Shown here piece by piece: positions 11,512-22,731 of a DNA stretch of 64,000 bases (position 1 is the stretch's first letter; each line of letters starts with the position of its first letter). The position numbers and the translations under genes are program-made. The stretch covers positions 19,739,792 to 19,803,791 of the forward strand of contig NC_072892.1 in NCBI RefSeq assembly GCF_027943255.1, given 5' to 3'. This DNA is from Anastrepha obliqua (taxonomy: Eukaryota > Arthropoda > Insecta > Diptera > Tephritidae). Below the pieces are notes generated by a model, which saw only the letters and a program-made list of their open reading frames with translations, did no database searches and was not told the DNA's origin.

Positions 11512-12910
11512 ATTTTTTCAAAAAAATGTTAATCTAAGAAGGGTTTTATTATTATTTCGAGCTATTACTCTATTCTTCAACTGAACACATATTTAAATTA
11601 ATTCTTTAACGTAAAACAAAACTTTATATAAAGAAAGTTAGAAATTGCGGGTTTATATTAAAATAGTAGAGACCATCTAATTAACGCATTCTGACCGGGT
11701 CTCTAAAAAAATTAAAGAAGAACTGCATTGACAAAGTTTGTTGGTACAAAATTGCAACTGTATACCACACATTTCATGTTTCCGGCATATTTTTCCATAT
11801 TACGGACTTATTTAAAAGCGAAGAGTCCAAGTTCAATTGTTTAAGTAAAAATTCCACTTGATTGCTGTCGCTGATGTGTCCAGCAGACACTATTTGAAAT
11901 ATTTATTAATAAAAGTAATAAAGAAGATGAATCATCTACATCAAGGGCAATATGAATTCCGTCGCAATAAGTAGCAATAACAACATCCGCCATTCCTGAT
12001 AAGCGCCAAGTTTTTCGTATTTCACATTTCGCGTGACACATTCCTGGCTTTGTTGGGCCTACCATCTGCATCTCAGCCGCCGCCGCTATCTATCTGCCTG
12101 AATCGATATATTTATAGGTTTATTCGTAGCTAATTTACAAATACAAAACGAAACAATGAAGTACTTGAAATTTTACATTTTCACATTAACTTTTTTCTTT
12201 AAACTGCAAAAGCTTTTGTTGAAAAACTGGCGGCTGGCTGTAGGGAAATTTTAAGTGGCGCAATCATTCACATTAGCGCCGTCACTTTTGCTCCAAAGTC
12301 AATTCTAAACTGCTCCCCACACCACTCGACCAATGTACGGGGCGTATTTGCCCCAAGACAGCTGCGGCACCCCAACACCCAGTTCAGGCCAAGCGCCAAT
12401 ACATGGCTACACAAACTCGCAAACAAACGAAATCAGGCATACGCGCACACACTCGCCCACACATACACACAAGTACTGCATACAAAAGTTGCTCGCATTT
12501 GAGTGAATGAGTTTGCCTGTTTCGTTGAGTGTGTCATATAAACGGAAAGAGGCGGAGCTATGCGTTTTGACATTTTGTAAGAGTGTGTGTGAGTGCTCGG
12601 TTTGAGTGAAATAATCTAATCGTGTTCACTCTACTCAATTGAGTTTCGTTAAAAATGATTCCTATCAGTTTTCTGGTATGAGTGCTGTTCCAACATTTGC
12701 TGTATTCAGTATTCTGTGAAGTTCTGTTAACAGCTCTGTTACAGAATACACAACACAAGAAACGATGCCCAGTAGGGAAATGTTAACAGTAGCAACTAAA
12801 ATTTTAAAACGCCTGCAAAGTTTGCACGGTATACATAAGCTGTTTTTTTTTCTTCGCGTGAAAAATGTACGTTGCAGGAACAGTTTCAGAATTAGAATAT
12901 TTAATACATA
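11512..12910. other. gap without a supported gene
   Basis: AT-rich to 12050, then a more GC-rich stretch at 12230-12560 with CA/CACA runs. No domain, splice-supported exon or transposon end was recognised. Confidence 0.55.
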
Positions 12911-12912
12911 TA

Positions 12913-13095
12913 AAGGGTTTTCCAATAAGAGGTGTTATCCCCGTGAAAGATCAATGGTTTCGTTGCTTGTGTGGCACGTAGCGTCGTCTTGTTGAAAGTA
13001 AACGTTGTCCATCCAATTCCGGCCATAAAAAATCGTTAATCATCACTCGATAGCGGAATTTATTCAGCAATAACACCTGTTATTGGAAAACACTT
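12913..13095 (-). mobile_element. 183-bp MITE-like deletion derivative of DD41D family B
   Basis: The ends AAGGGTTTTCCAATAAGAGG and, inverted, AAGTGTTTTCCAATAACAGG are flanked by TA (12911-12912, 13096-13097). Between them the minus strand still encodes VYFQQDDATCH and the short LIND..W segment of the transposase. It is a short internal deletion of the family also seen at 1-306 and 56393-56908, and it retains Asp at the second catalytic position. Confidence 0.8.
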
Positions 13096-13097
13096 TA

Positions 13098-13765
13098 GTA
13101 AAGCAAACAGAGTTGTAATTGCTTGGCCGCGCAGGATTGCCACACATTTTAAACTTTTTGCGAATATAACCGAAAAAGTAAATAGATGTCAATAATCATT
13201 TTAAAATATCTTACCGATGTGCTCTAGTTTCCAAAACAAGAAATAAAAGGCATTTTCGAAGAAAAAATGGCTTCGTTAGAAAAAAAATGTGCTACAGTGG
13301 CAAATGATTTTTCGGATGCTGTAGGTAGTTCGGGGAAACTTTCTTTTATCACATTTATAGCAACTCTAATACTGCCCTAATAATTAAAAAAAGAGTGTTT
13401 GCTAAGTAAAAAAGAAAGTTACTCAAATAATTTTTGCAAAATTGAAAGTCTCCTTTGTGATTTGGCCTTATATTAATAAATAAATTAATAAATTTTAATT
13501 CAATTCTGCTTTGCTTTGCAGTTAAGGTTATAATTGTTAATTTAATAAAAAAAAAATTCTATAGGAAATGGCAAATGGAATTGGCAAATTAGACAGAATC
13601 ACTTTGTGGCAATAACATTTTTTTTAAGCTGCAGATTTATGGCACTAACAAAAATGCTGGAAAAGTGACTACGTGGGCTGAAAAATATACACGCTGCAGC
13701 TAGCATTGCCAGTATAAAAGTATGTCGCCAAACTACTTTGGTAGTCTTAAAAATTAATTCCAACA
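13098..13765. other. gap, no gene seen
   Basis: AT-rich, with poly-A runs; nothing recognised. Confidence 0.55.
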
Positions 13766-13767
13766 TA

Positions 13768-14356
13768 CAAGGTCCGGCACTCGAAGTGTAACCAATTAAA
13801 GAGGCCATACATTTAGTTAGGAAAATAACTCAATCAATTCAAAGTAAAAAAAATGTGTGAAAATAATACAAAATGAAGCATCCATTTACCTTTTCCCTTG
13901 ACTATGGGTTCAGAAACGAATCGTAAGCTTCCCGAATGTTACGTGCTGGAATTTTGGCCCACTCGCGGACTATGGCGTTTTTCAGCGCCTCGAGACTACT
14001 GAATCTTTTAGTTCGGGCCTTGCTCTCCAAAATGGCCAAAGAGAATAATCCATCGGATTCGCGTCTGGTGAGTCTGAGAGCCATTGCGTGGACGTTATGA
14101 AGTTCGGAACGTTGTTTTTTAGCCATTCTTGGCTCACTCGAGCTTTGTGAGACGGTGTCGAGTCCTGCTGAAACGTCCATGGTCTACGACCGAAATGTTT
14201 GTCTGCCCACGGCTTCAAAGTAACCTCCAAAATACTTTCCCGATAATATTTTGCATTTTCCTTGACACTAGGCTCGATGAAAACGATTGGAGAGATGCCC
14301 GTGCATCAGCTGCGCGAGCAGTCTGAAGTTGGTTACACTTCGAGTGCCGGACCCTG
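13768..14356 (-). mobile_element. DD37D (maT-type) mariner-like deletion derivative
   Basis: The ends are an inverted pair, AGGTCCGGCACTCGAAGTGT at 13770 and AGGGTCCGGCACTCGAAGTG read backwards from 14355, with TA at 13766-13767 and 14357-14358. The minus strand codes for the C-terminal half of a transposase only. At 589 bp it is under half the usual 1.3 kb. Confidence 0.75.
13902..14310 (-). pseudogene. DD37D mariner-like transposase remnant
   Basis: On the minus strand from about 14310 the reading is SPIVFIEPSVKENAKYY, then LKPWADKHFGRRPWTFQQDS with the second catalytic Asp, then SPDANPMDYSLW with the third. The spacing between those two Asp residues is 37, which defines the DD37D (maT) group. 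A frameshift near 14070 moves the reading to the frame that gives LEALKNAIVREWAKIPARNI and ends at 13902. The N-terminal DNA-binding region and first Asp are deleted, so it cannot act alone. Confidence 0.7.
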
Positions 14357-14500
14357 TAGATTAGTGAAAGCAGTGTCTAGCCGGTTACCTCACCGCTCGA
14401 CTGCCCGAGTGAAGTTTGGCCGACGAAACCCTTCACTTAATTGAGCCTCGTCATACGATTTGCACATTTCTTCCAAAATAAATCGGTTAAGTTAGGTCAG
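14357..14500. other. short gap between transposon remnants
   Basis: Nothing recognised beyond possible degraded retrotransposon sequence. Confidence 0.4.
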
Positions 14501-14952
14501 CCACGTTGCTTGCCCAAGACAAGACACTCCTTGGCGCTAAGGCTCATTGTGATAGCTGCATTTGATTAACATCTCCTAACTAAGTTGTTTTAACCACTTA
14601 GATCTTTTTAAGAAGGTAACTATTTAGTCCCTCCAGTGAGACATTTAGCAAATTTCTAAGGTCTTCTAAGAAATAATCGCCAAGATATTTGGCACGGCTA
14701 CTTTGAAGTGCAGGGCATTTCTAGAGGAGGCTTTGTACCAACTCAATTTCTTCTTCACCTCCAAAACTCCTGCAGAAGTCATTGTGAGGTACACCCATTC
14801 TACTGGTGCCAATAGTGCAATTACCCGTTATAACACGAGTGTGGGGACACTTGTAGTTGATCTGCTGAGTTCAGCAGACATTTTGTGCTTTAAAGATTCA
14901 GTTTTGACCACCTTCTATTGGCTTCCGCGATTACGCTCAAGTCAAGCGTAGT

Positions 14953-15490
14953 GTACAGGGTTGCCCATATTCGACGGACCCATCTGGCAGTCCTGTATCT
15001 TTTGACAGAGACGTCAGATCGCCTAATGACATACCGCGTTGGAAGCGTCAGTCCAAGCAGATATTTACCATGGAACAGTGGCAGTTCTGGTTTCAACAAG
15101 ACGGCGCTCCACCACACACAGCTCGCACCACAATCGATTTTTTGAAGAAATTGTTTCCTCGTCCTCTGATGTCGAAAAATGGCGATTTTGACTGGCCACC
15201 GCGTTCGCCCGATTTAACGCCACCTGACTTCTTCTTGTGGGCATATTTAAAATCAAAGGTTCATATTAATAAGCCAAAGACCATAGAAGAGCTCAAGAAC
15301 AACATCCGTGAGGAAATAGCCGCTATTCCAGCCGAAATGTTAGCTAAAACTATGGAAAATGCTGCAAAACGGGCACAATACGCCGTACAGGCTCAAGGCG
15401 ACCATTTGAGAGATATCATATTCAAAAAGTGATGTCAACAAATCTACTTGAACCAAATAAAATGATTATTATCGTCAACATCAAAAAAAT
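14953..15490 (+). mobile_element. DD41D mariner-like element (family D), right end missing
   Basis: The left terminus is probably CAGGGTTGCCCATATTCGAC after TA at 14982-area (TACAGGG, 14954-14960). The plus strand then jumps to the C-terminal half of a transposase (15070-15432). No matching inverted end was seen after the stop, so the right end is lost or very diverged. It lies in the Loa/R1-like remnant. Confidence 0.55.
15070..15432 (+). pseudogene. DD41D mariner-like transposase, C-terminal half
   Basis: The frame is clean for 120 codons and contains FWFQQDGAPPHTARTT with the second catalytic Asp, then SKNGDFDWPPRSPDLTPPDF with the third; the spacing is 41. It ends with AQGDHLRDIIFKK and a stop. 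This is one of the few DD41D copies in the window that keeps the second Asp. The first Asp and the N-terminal helix-turn-helix domains are deleted. Confidence 0.75.
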
Positions 15491-15507
15491 TGTGTTTTTC
15501 TTTCCCT

Positions 15508-16054
15508 TCACTCCAGAGGGGCCGGGGACTCAAGAAAGTGTTGTGTTGTGATATTGGATAAGCGAGAGCAGCTTCCGCGTACTTTAACACACACATTGAT
15601 GTGCGGTGAGGCCAGTGCCTTGATCGCTGCTTGACTATCAACAAAAATGGCAAGGTTTGCCGTAGGTAAGTCCATTAGTCTTATCTTACTTGCTGTTTCG
15701 CCCGCGTAGATCTCAGCTTGGAAGACACTACACCGGTTTGGGAGTCTAAAGGAACAATTTAAGGATAATTTTTCCGAGTACACTCCTGATTCCGTGCCAT
15801 TGCTCATCTTTTAGCCGTCAGTATAAATATGATCTGATATGACTCTGGTCTGTGAATCCTTTTCTGTCGGGTTTTCTTATTTTGTAGACTTTTTCAGCTC
15901 TACCTTTCGAACCAGATAGTCTGCTTTCGATGCGTCTTTCCACAGATAATAGAATCTGGTGCGTGTTTCCTTTTAGCACGCCTGCTGCTTTAATGCTGGA
16001 AGCAGATTTGGTCGCTATCCCTTTAACATCAATGGGTGGAATATGAAGGATCAC
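15508..16054 (-). pseudogene. non-LTR RNase H region remnant
   Basis: Two adjacent minus-strand frames. The upstream one (16054-15818) begins MILHIPPIDVKGIATKSASS, a segment that precedes RNase H in Loa/R1-like elements. The downstream one (15807-15508) reads GTESGVYSEKL, CSVFQAEIYAG with the catalytic Glu, and FVDSQAAIKALAS with an Asp. A stop breaks the first Asp block (TDG then stop). The final Asp region is lost toward the DD41D insertion. Confidence 0.6.
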
Positions 16055-16140
16055 TTCCAGCGCCGACTGAGGTGTCGATCGGAGTGCACCTGTGACACCT
16101 ACACAAGCATATCGTTGGACTTTTATGAGATTCTATAGGT

Positions 16141-18923
16141 AGGTACCATGTGATGGAATCATTTTTAAACACAAAATATGAGATTTTCCAGTTACAAATG
16201 AATTAAGTTTGTTTTAAATTTAGTGTATGGTAAAAAATGAATATCACAGATCGCTGCTCCTTAATTCGAAATGGCTGGCAGTTGTAGGAAAGTAGTTTTC
16301 TAACAACTTTCCCACTTTTCAATCAAAAACCGCCTTGAAGCTTCACAATTAGAGAAGCAGCTCGTCATAAAACATTCAACACAGTTAGGCTTAACCAGTC
16401 AGAACAACTTGCAAGCATACAAATACTTCACAATATTTAAAGGTAAGACCATTTTTTGCAAACATAAAATATTTAAATCTTGTAACATTAACAGCTAATT
16501 TTGTTTCTTACTTTTTTCATGCATCCGATTAGCAAAGCGTTTACTATGTCACATTTGTGTTGTAATTCCAGTGTTGCTCTTTTGTGCTGAAACATTTGAG
16601 CAGCTGACGAAATGACAGGCCAAGCCCCATTGATTAGCAAATGGATTGGCAACCTCGGGAAATTCGAAAAAGTCTGAGTTAACTCAACCAAAAGAGTCAA
16701 CTAAACAGATAGCAGAGATCATTAGCACAGATCAAAGGAGATGTGCACACAATTTTTTGATAAATGGATAAATTGATATTATTGACAAGACAACTGACAA
16801 ATTTTCTTATTGCAAACTCGCCCCTTCCTTGCAGTATTCTGCTAAAAGGTGTTTTTAATTACTGCTGCCGTTTGCTGGTCCTGGTTGGCTGCTGGCTGCT
16901 AGTCGCTGGTTGACATCAATTAAAATGCGCTCAAAATGAATGGAAAAGTGCAAATATTTGCTGAGTGGGAAACGTTAACCAAAGCGATGTAGTAGCACCA
17001 ACGGACCGGCCAGGTTGTGTGCAAGCCATGGAAGAAGGTTTGCGGTGGCATATCATTAGCACCCCAGCTACAAGAAGCCGGCGCTTGTCGCTGGTGAGGG
17101 TTGGCGCAGTAGCAGCCACACAACGTAGTCATTTAAGATGCCGAAAAGAATGAAACGAATCTACAAAGTTGACATTTGTTACAGAAACAACAAAAACAAA
17201 AAGCTGACAGCATTTAAGAGTAAATACCGGCTGACTGGGTGCAGTAATTTGCCAATATTTGCTAGTACATCATTAATTATATCGCAACAGCAGCGAGCAG
17301 TGTGAGTGTGAGAACGCGCAAAGGTAGGGGGAAACGTGTGGGAAGGCAACTCGAATGTTTTAACTGAGTTTTCCATTTTGCCGCTGCTAATTGCCGCTTT
17401 GGCATTTGAATTTCTCGCACAGCTTGGCAGCAAGAAAACAAATTTGGTTGTGGTGCGAAGGAATGCGAGAACGCGAGAATACAAGGCAGACAGTCAAACT
17501 ACGAATGTTAGAATTCCTTCAAGGCGCATAAAAAGTCCTGCAATGCCAACGAAACTTTCACAAAGGCGAGGTGGAAATGCGTCTTTACGCTGGCATTGCA
17601 CGAAATCGATTCGATTTTGAATTTTCTTGATTTGATTTTCCAAGTGTGGTGCATGAAATTTCCAGCCACAATAGCACTCACACGCACACACATACGTATG
17701 CACTTTTACGCTTGTGTGCAGTTGCAAGAGTGGCGGCAGCTGCGGCATATGGCGTATTGCGAATTTTCATTACCCCAAATAGAAAAATTGCCAGTCGTAA
17801 AAAGGCTAATAACCAACATTTGAACCAACGCAATTGGTGTTGTTGCATAGCTGAGGTGCCCATTAGTAACAAGTTCAAATTTAATATTATGAGTGCACCA
17901 GTCCAACGCGACGCGTCGAAGTGCATATGCGCTTGCGCATGAAGGCGAAGCGTAGCTCATTCGGCTCGGCGACAGTGAGCGCGATCGGCATCCTACATTT
18001 GCCATTCGCCGCCGATCTAGCGCTCATACCGCACTTGCCAGGCAACGGTCTACGTGTTTTGCTTTAGTTGCACAAGTGGAAATCATCGATTATTACACTT
18101 TGAATGGCCACCGATGCCATAGAGGAACTCAGGTGAGCGGTAATGGTCAATTGGCGTCACTCGGGGCTTGGGGTATCGGGCCACTGAGGTGCACAAAGCA
18201 TACAAATGCCCAGCGCTGCATGGCCCCATGCAATTTGGCACAGACTATCGTATCCAAACCTTCGTTTGTACTCGTTTGTGCTATGCGCGTATGTCGGCGA
18301 GTGTGTTCGCTCGGAGTTCGCTCTTGCCGGACAGGCATTGTGTCTGCTCATACAAATTTGCAATTAACTTGCGGCCCCATTGAACGACATTGAATGAATC
18401 TTTTTCGCCGTCTGTCATATTGTGTATCCACTTGTCTCTACTTGTCTCTACTCATGTCCGTACATACAAACATAAATTCGTAATTCTGAAATATGTATGT
18501 AGGTATGCCGATCTCGGTTTGTCTTTCGGTCTGATAAATATGTATTTTTGTTGTCTCATTAAGTTTAAGATTTATTTGCCAGTAGCGAATGCTGCAACAC
18601 AGGTAGCTGTAGCCGGTTGTGACATGGCAGATAAAATTTTGAAGAGATAAATAACGAAATTATTCTGCGGGCGGAGAGATTGCATATCGTGAAGTTGAAA
18701 AATAAAATTTCATATTGAGTAAAATGTAAAAAATATGCACCTACGCATGTAAATTTGTATATGTAGATGCCAGTAGAGGATTGATGAAATTGATAATGAA
18801 AACTATTATAGATTTAATAAAAAAAGGAAAATTTGTAATTTTAATTAAATATTTAAAGCGTTGCCACCTGTTGTTTACGTATTTATCAACTGAAAATAAC
18901 CAAACCCAAATATATATCATATC
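16141..18923. other. 2.8-kb stretch without a supported gene
   Basis: More GC-rich than its surroundings, especially 17000-18400, with many overlapping short frames on both strands that conflict with each other. CA/TG-rich patches occur near 17280, 17680 and 18280. It could hold a promoter or untranslated exon of a distant gene, but I see no coding exon or recognised motif. Confidence 0.5.
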
Positions 18924-19773
18924 AAGAGTGGTTAAATTTCAAGGGCCGATGTTGAATGTAAACCACACCTAAACGTGACGTTTGTTCTGCATTTAATTTG
19001 ACATTTTTCAATTTCAGACTAACTCAATTCGAAAAAAAGATACACAATCGAGCAACGCGTTAAAGTTAGGCTTATTATGAAAACGGGCGTTCAAATCAAG
19101 ATCCATATCGCGCCTTTTCGTGAAGAAAATCATCTTCAGTGATGAAGCACATTTTCAACTCAGTGGATTCGTCAATAAGCATAATTGCCACATTTGGGCG
19201 AATGATAATCCAAGAGTGATTGCCGAAAAACCAATGCACTCACAAAGAGTGACTGTTTGGTGCGGTTTATGGGTCAGCGGCATCATTGAGATGATAATGA
19301 ACTTTTTATGGCCCGAATTGAAAGATATGGATGTGGACGATATGTGGTTTCAACAGGTCGGTGCCACTTATCACACAGCTAACGAAACAATGGCTATTTT
19401 GCGCGAAAAAATTGATGGTCGAATAATCTCACGTCACGGCGATGTCAATTGGCCGCCAAGATCATGTGATTTGACACCGTTGGACTTCTTTCTTTGGGGT
19501 TATTTGAAAGAAAAGATGTATGTCGATAAGCCAGCGACAATTGAAGAGCTAAAGGATGAGATAATTCGGCATATTAACGGCATAGAACTTCAATTATGTC
19601 TCAGCGTCATTTGGGCCATCGGATGGAGGTGTGCCGCCATTTGACCGATATTTTGTTCCGTACATAATTGAACCATACCAATATTATCATAATAAAGAGA
19701 AATGAGAATAATTTCTTAAAGAAATTCTATTTTATTTAAAATCAACACCGGCCCTTGAAACTTAACCACGCTT
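18924..19773 (+). mobile_element. DD41D rosa-like element (family A)
   Basis: The left end AAGAGTGGTTAAATTTCAAG and right end (inverted AAGCGTGGTTAAGTTTCAAG) match the copies at 7604 and 24844. TA follows at 19774-19775. The plus strand carries the transposase remnant below. The first part of the coding region is deleted between about 19080 and 19120 (GVQIKIHI joined to KIIFSDEAH). It abuts the next mariner exactly at its TA. Confidence 0.8.
19120..19644 (+). pseudogene. DD41D rosa-like transposase lacking the second catalytic Asp
   Basis: The frame is open for 174 codons. It holds FSDEAHFQLSGFVNKHNC with the first catalytic Asp, RVTVWCGLWVSGI, DMWFQQVGATYHTA in which the usual FQQDGATCH Asp is Val, and NWPPRSCDLTPLDFFLWGYL with the third Asp. 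The tail ends early relative to the copy at 7709 because a small deletion fuses VIWAIGWRC. Family transposases cut at TA and use all three Asp residues, so this one should be inactive. Confidence 0.8.
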
Positions 19774-19820
19774 TAAATTCTGTCGAAAAAGTATCGGGAA
19801 CTGTTCATGGAGGAAATTGT

Positions 19821-20524
19821 TCAAGGGGTTAGGGGTAGTCAGAATTTTCAAAAAATTTTATTTTTTTTTGCATTTTCTTTAAGTATAATATCTTGAAAAT
19901 ATTGTGCGAAAATTTGGAGTGAATCGGAGGAATACCTTTCGAGTTATTCAAGAATTAACAAAGGGCGCTCGGGCGCTCCGGAACAGATAGCAAAACTTTA
20001 AATGCGTTTTTCTCAAAACTATGTTTTTTGAACTGGTGATCACTGTAACTGGAAAACCGCTTGGCAGATTTCAATAAAATGTATGCTGCTTTTGAAAATG
20101 ATAAAAAACTCGTGCCTGATTGAAGGATTTTTTTGGCAAAAATTTCAATTTTTTAAGCAATTAATTGTCGGTTTTTTATCGAAAATCTGAAAAATATTTC
20201 CATGGCCGTCATATTGTTAATTTTGAAAAACAAAAAAAAAGCTTCGATCAAGCAGAAGATTATCTATTAATAAAACTAGTTTCTCTTCTGCGTATGATTT
20301 TAGATGAATCTCTAAGGACTTGTGATGATCACCGCAAGGGACTTCTTAGAAACGGGCACAAACAATGACAGCTTTTACAATTATTATTATGTTTTTAATT
20401 TTGCTAAAGTCAAGTCGAAAGATGATGTACCTATTAATGCTTTGTTTTTATTTTTGTAAAATAAAGCAACTGACTACCAAATATCATCATTGTTTTTGGT
20501 CTCTGACTACCCGTAACCTCTTAA
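19821..20524. mobile_element. TTAA-flanked inverted-repeat element T4
   Basis: The 696-bp body (19825-20520) has ends GGGGTTAGGGGTAGTCAGA and, inverted, GAGGTTACGGGTAGTCAGA. The right flank is TTAA (20521-20524); the left flank is TCAA (19821-19824), probably a mutated TTAA. It aligns along its length with T2 (3646-4346). Because the host mariner is interrupted, T4 inserted after that mariner did. Confidence 0.75.
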
Positions 20525-20680
20525 AAAGCACGCGTTACACATATGTCAAATTTTTTTTGCTGGAATGTTGGTACAACTGTCCTCTGTAGTGTCGCAGAGT
20601 TTGAGCGTGAACTGTCAATTAACTTGTTTAGGGCATTTACTTATATCAGTCAACCGCAGGTGTGCTCTGCGATTTTCACT

Positions 20681-21730
20681 GTGGATAAAAATATCGAACA
20701 AAGAATTTGTCTTAAATTTTATGTTTTGAACAGGATTTCGTGTGCCGAGTCATTGAAAATGTTGCAGAAAGTCTATGGCGAGTGTGATTTATCAAGAACA
20801 CGGGTCTACGAGTGGTATAAGGCTTTTTCAGAGGGCCAAGCAGTCGTGGAAGATTTTCCCCGATCTTGTCACCCAACAACGTCTTCAACGGATGAAAACG
20901 TCAACAAAGTCAAGGAAACAGTGCTTGAAAACCATTATTTAAGTTTGAGGGCGGTAGCTCGTGACCTTAGCGTGTCTCACAAATCAGTTCGCAACATTTT
21001 ACACCATCAATTGGGCTTGAGACGCTTGGCTGCTCGACGCGTTCCAAGAGAGTTGAATTTCTTTCAAAAAGTTCATCGGAAGAAGGTGGCTGAAGACATG
21101 CTTGAGCAAGTGAATTCGGACCGAACGATTATCCAGCGCATCATAACAGGCGATGAGACGTGGGTGTATGAGTTTGACATACAAACCAGTCAGCAGGCGG
21201 CTGAATGGCGCTATCCACATGAATCGAAACCCAAAAAATCACGTGAAAGTCGGGCAAAAGTGAAAGTCATGCTACTCGTTTTATTTGATTATTATGATGT
21301 TGTGTACTCGGAATTCGTTCCAAATGTTTTTACGGTAAATGAAAAATATAAGTTGGAAGTTATGCGCCGTTTGAGAGAGAATGTGCTTAGGAAAAAACCC
21401 AATTTGTGGTAACAAAACTCATGGATCTTGCATCAGATAACGCACCATCCCACAAGACTCACATTGTGAACGCTTTTTTGACCAAAAACTCGATAAATAT
21501 CATCGAACAACCACCGTATTCACCAGATTTAGCTTCCTGTGACGTTTTCCCAAAACTTAAATTTCCACTCCATGGACGCCGCTTTGAGTCGATAGAGGTC
21601 ATTAAGGAGAATTCGTTGAATGAGCTGAGGGTTATCTTTTCAAACGCCTTAAAAGGTGCTTCGTTGACTGGACTAATCGTCGGCATATGTGTATTGCTTC
21701 GAATGGAGCCTATTTTGAAGGTGACAAAAT
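20681..21730 (+). pseudogene. mariner transposase (DD34D), start lost and frameshifted
   Basis: The protein would begin at 20681, where the usual ATG is GTG: xDKNIEQRICLKFYVLNRIS. It runs through the helix-turn-helix region (CDLSRTRVYEWYKAFSEGQ; LSVSHKSVRNILHHQLGLRR) and the first Asp in TGDETWVYEFD, to a stop at about 21410. A frameshift moves on to 21406-21732 with SDNAPSHK (second Asp) and PPYSPDLASCDVF (third Asp, spacing 34). Two further sequence changes near 21415-21440 confuse the junction. All three catalytic Asp codons remain. It resembles the mariner lineage related to the SETMAR transposase. Confidence 0.85.
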
Positions 21731-22024
21731 AAACAATAAACAAAATAAACAAATACTTGGCGTTTTATTGAACAATTCTCGGTACTTTTTTCAAAGAATG
21801 TATGTGTAAATAGGCAAACATGTTTTCTTAACATCTCTTTTTACATCTCAAGAATATCTTTTTACATCTTACGACTAAAATATTATATGTGCATTTCTTC
21901 ATTCGACAAGTCTATTGACTCTTATGTTAAGAAAATTAACCAAAATTCCAATTAATTTTTTATAAAGTAAAAAAAATCTATTAAAAGACGATACTAATAC
22001 AAGCCCAAAAATCTACATATATAC

Positions 22025-22400
22025 GAGTATAAAGTTCCTTTGAAAAGTCCGTGCTAAGTCAGAGAGCTGACACTACTGACACGCATAGAGGTTATGTTTA
22101 CTAAGTAGTATCTCTTAGAAGAACACACATTAAGTTTCAGCCAGAACTGTCTATTTCTTTGTGAGCAATTGCATCGAGGAAGTCGAGTGAACTTCCTTTT
22201 CCATCACCTCAACGCACCAGCTCCCGCCTTAGCAGTTGTGGTCGCAAATTTAATGGATATGGGGCTCCAACTCGTTTCACATCGCCCCTATTCTCCAGAC
22301 TTGGCTCCCTCCGTTCTCTCGAAATACTATTTGTTCAAATGAAGAGATGATTGCAGAAACGAATGGTTATTTCTCTAACTAATATAATATTCTAAATATC
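22025..22400 (+). mobile_element. mariner-like remnant
   Basis: AAGTTCCTTTGAAAAGTCCG near 22030 resembles a mariner terminus, and 22255-22320 on the plus strand reads LVSHRPYSPDLAPS, the conserved block around the third catalytic Asp. The intervening coding is deleted. No right end was found. Confidence 0.5.
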
Positions 22401-22731
22401 TCCGTACAAATGTTATGGCATGGAAGTAAAATTAAAATGTAACTTTGTTGTTTGGAGAATTTTTTTTGTTACGCATATTTTGGGATTTTTAACAATTTTC
22501 AAGAAAAAATAAAATTTATTTATATCACAAAGTTTTTGTCAAAAATTCCTCTAAAGAGGCTTGGGTTAGGTTGGTATGGTTGCCCACGGAATGAGCAGAC
22601 TTGGACGAAGAAAAAAATGTATTCGTTCTTTGTGATACCATTATGAAGGAGGTGAGGTGAAAGAGAAAGACCGATGGGAAACAGAGAGAGGGCGGGGAGA
22701 GGTAGTGTCGGGATAGTTAGGAGCATGTGGA
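22401..22731. other. short gap
   Basis: AT-rich, then a purine-rich GAGAGAGGGCGGGGAG-like patch at 22655-22705. No gene seen. Confidence 0.5.

Larger units (their letters stand above)
14500..16100 (-). mobile_element. Loa/R1-like non-LTR retrotransposon remnant, interrupted
   Basis: Minus-strand coding pieces appear in the right order for one element: LHIPPIDVKGIATKSA (about 16030), an RNase H piece (15807-15508), and a C-terminal tail at 14950-14560 with LGDYF-like, LEDLRNLLNVSLEGL-like and SYLL-like sequence in broken frames. The DD41D fragment at 14953-15490 lies between the RNase H and the tail on the opposite strand, so it probably inserted into this copy. All frames are damaged and the 5' part is absent. 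Confidence 0.6.
19776..21800 (+). mobile_element. mariner (DD34D) with element T4 nested in its 5' part
   Basis: Left end AATTCTGTCGAAAAAGTATC and right end (inverted CATTCTTTGAAAAAAGTACC) are flanked by TA at 19774-19775 and 21801-21802. Subtracting the nested T4 (696 bp plus one TTAA) leaves about 1.3 kb, the normal size of a full mariner. Its left TA is also the right TA of the rosa-like element at 18924-19773. Confidence 0.8.

Noticed and set aside
16920..18393. Dense short frames in a GC-richer region
   Set aside because: Openness is explained by base composition; frames on both strands overlap and none has a domain.
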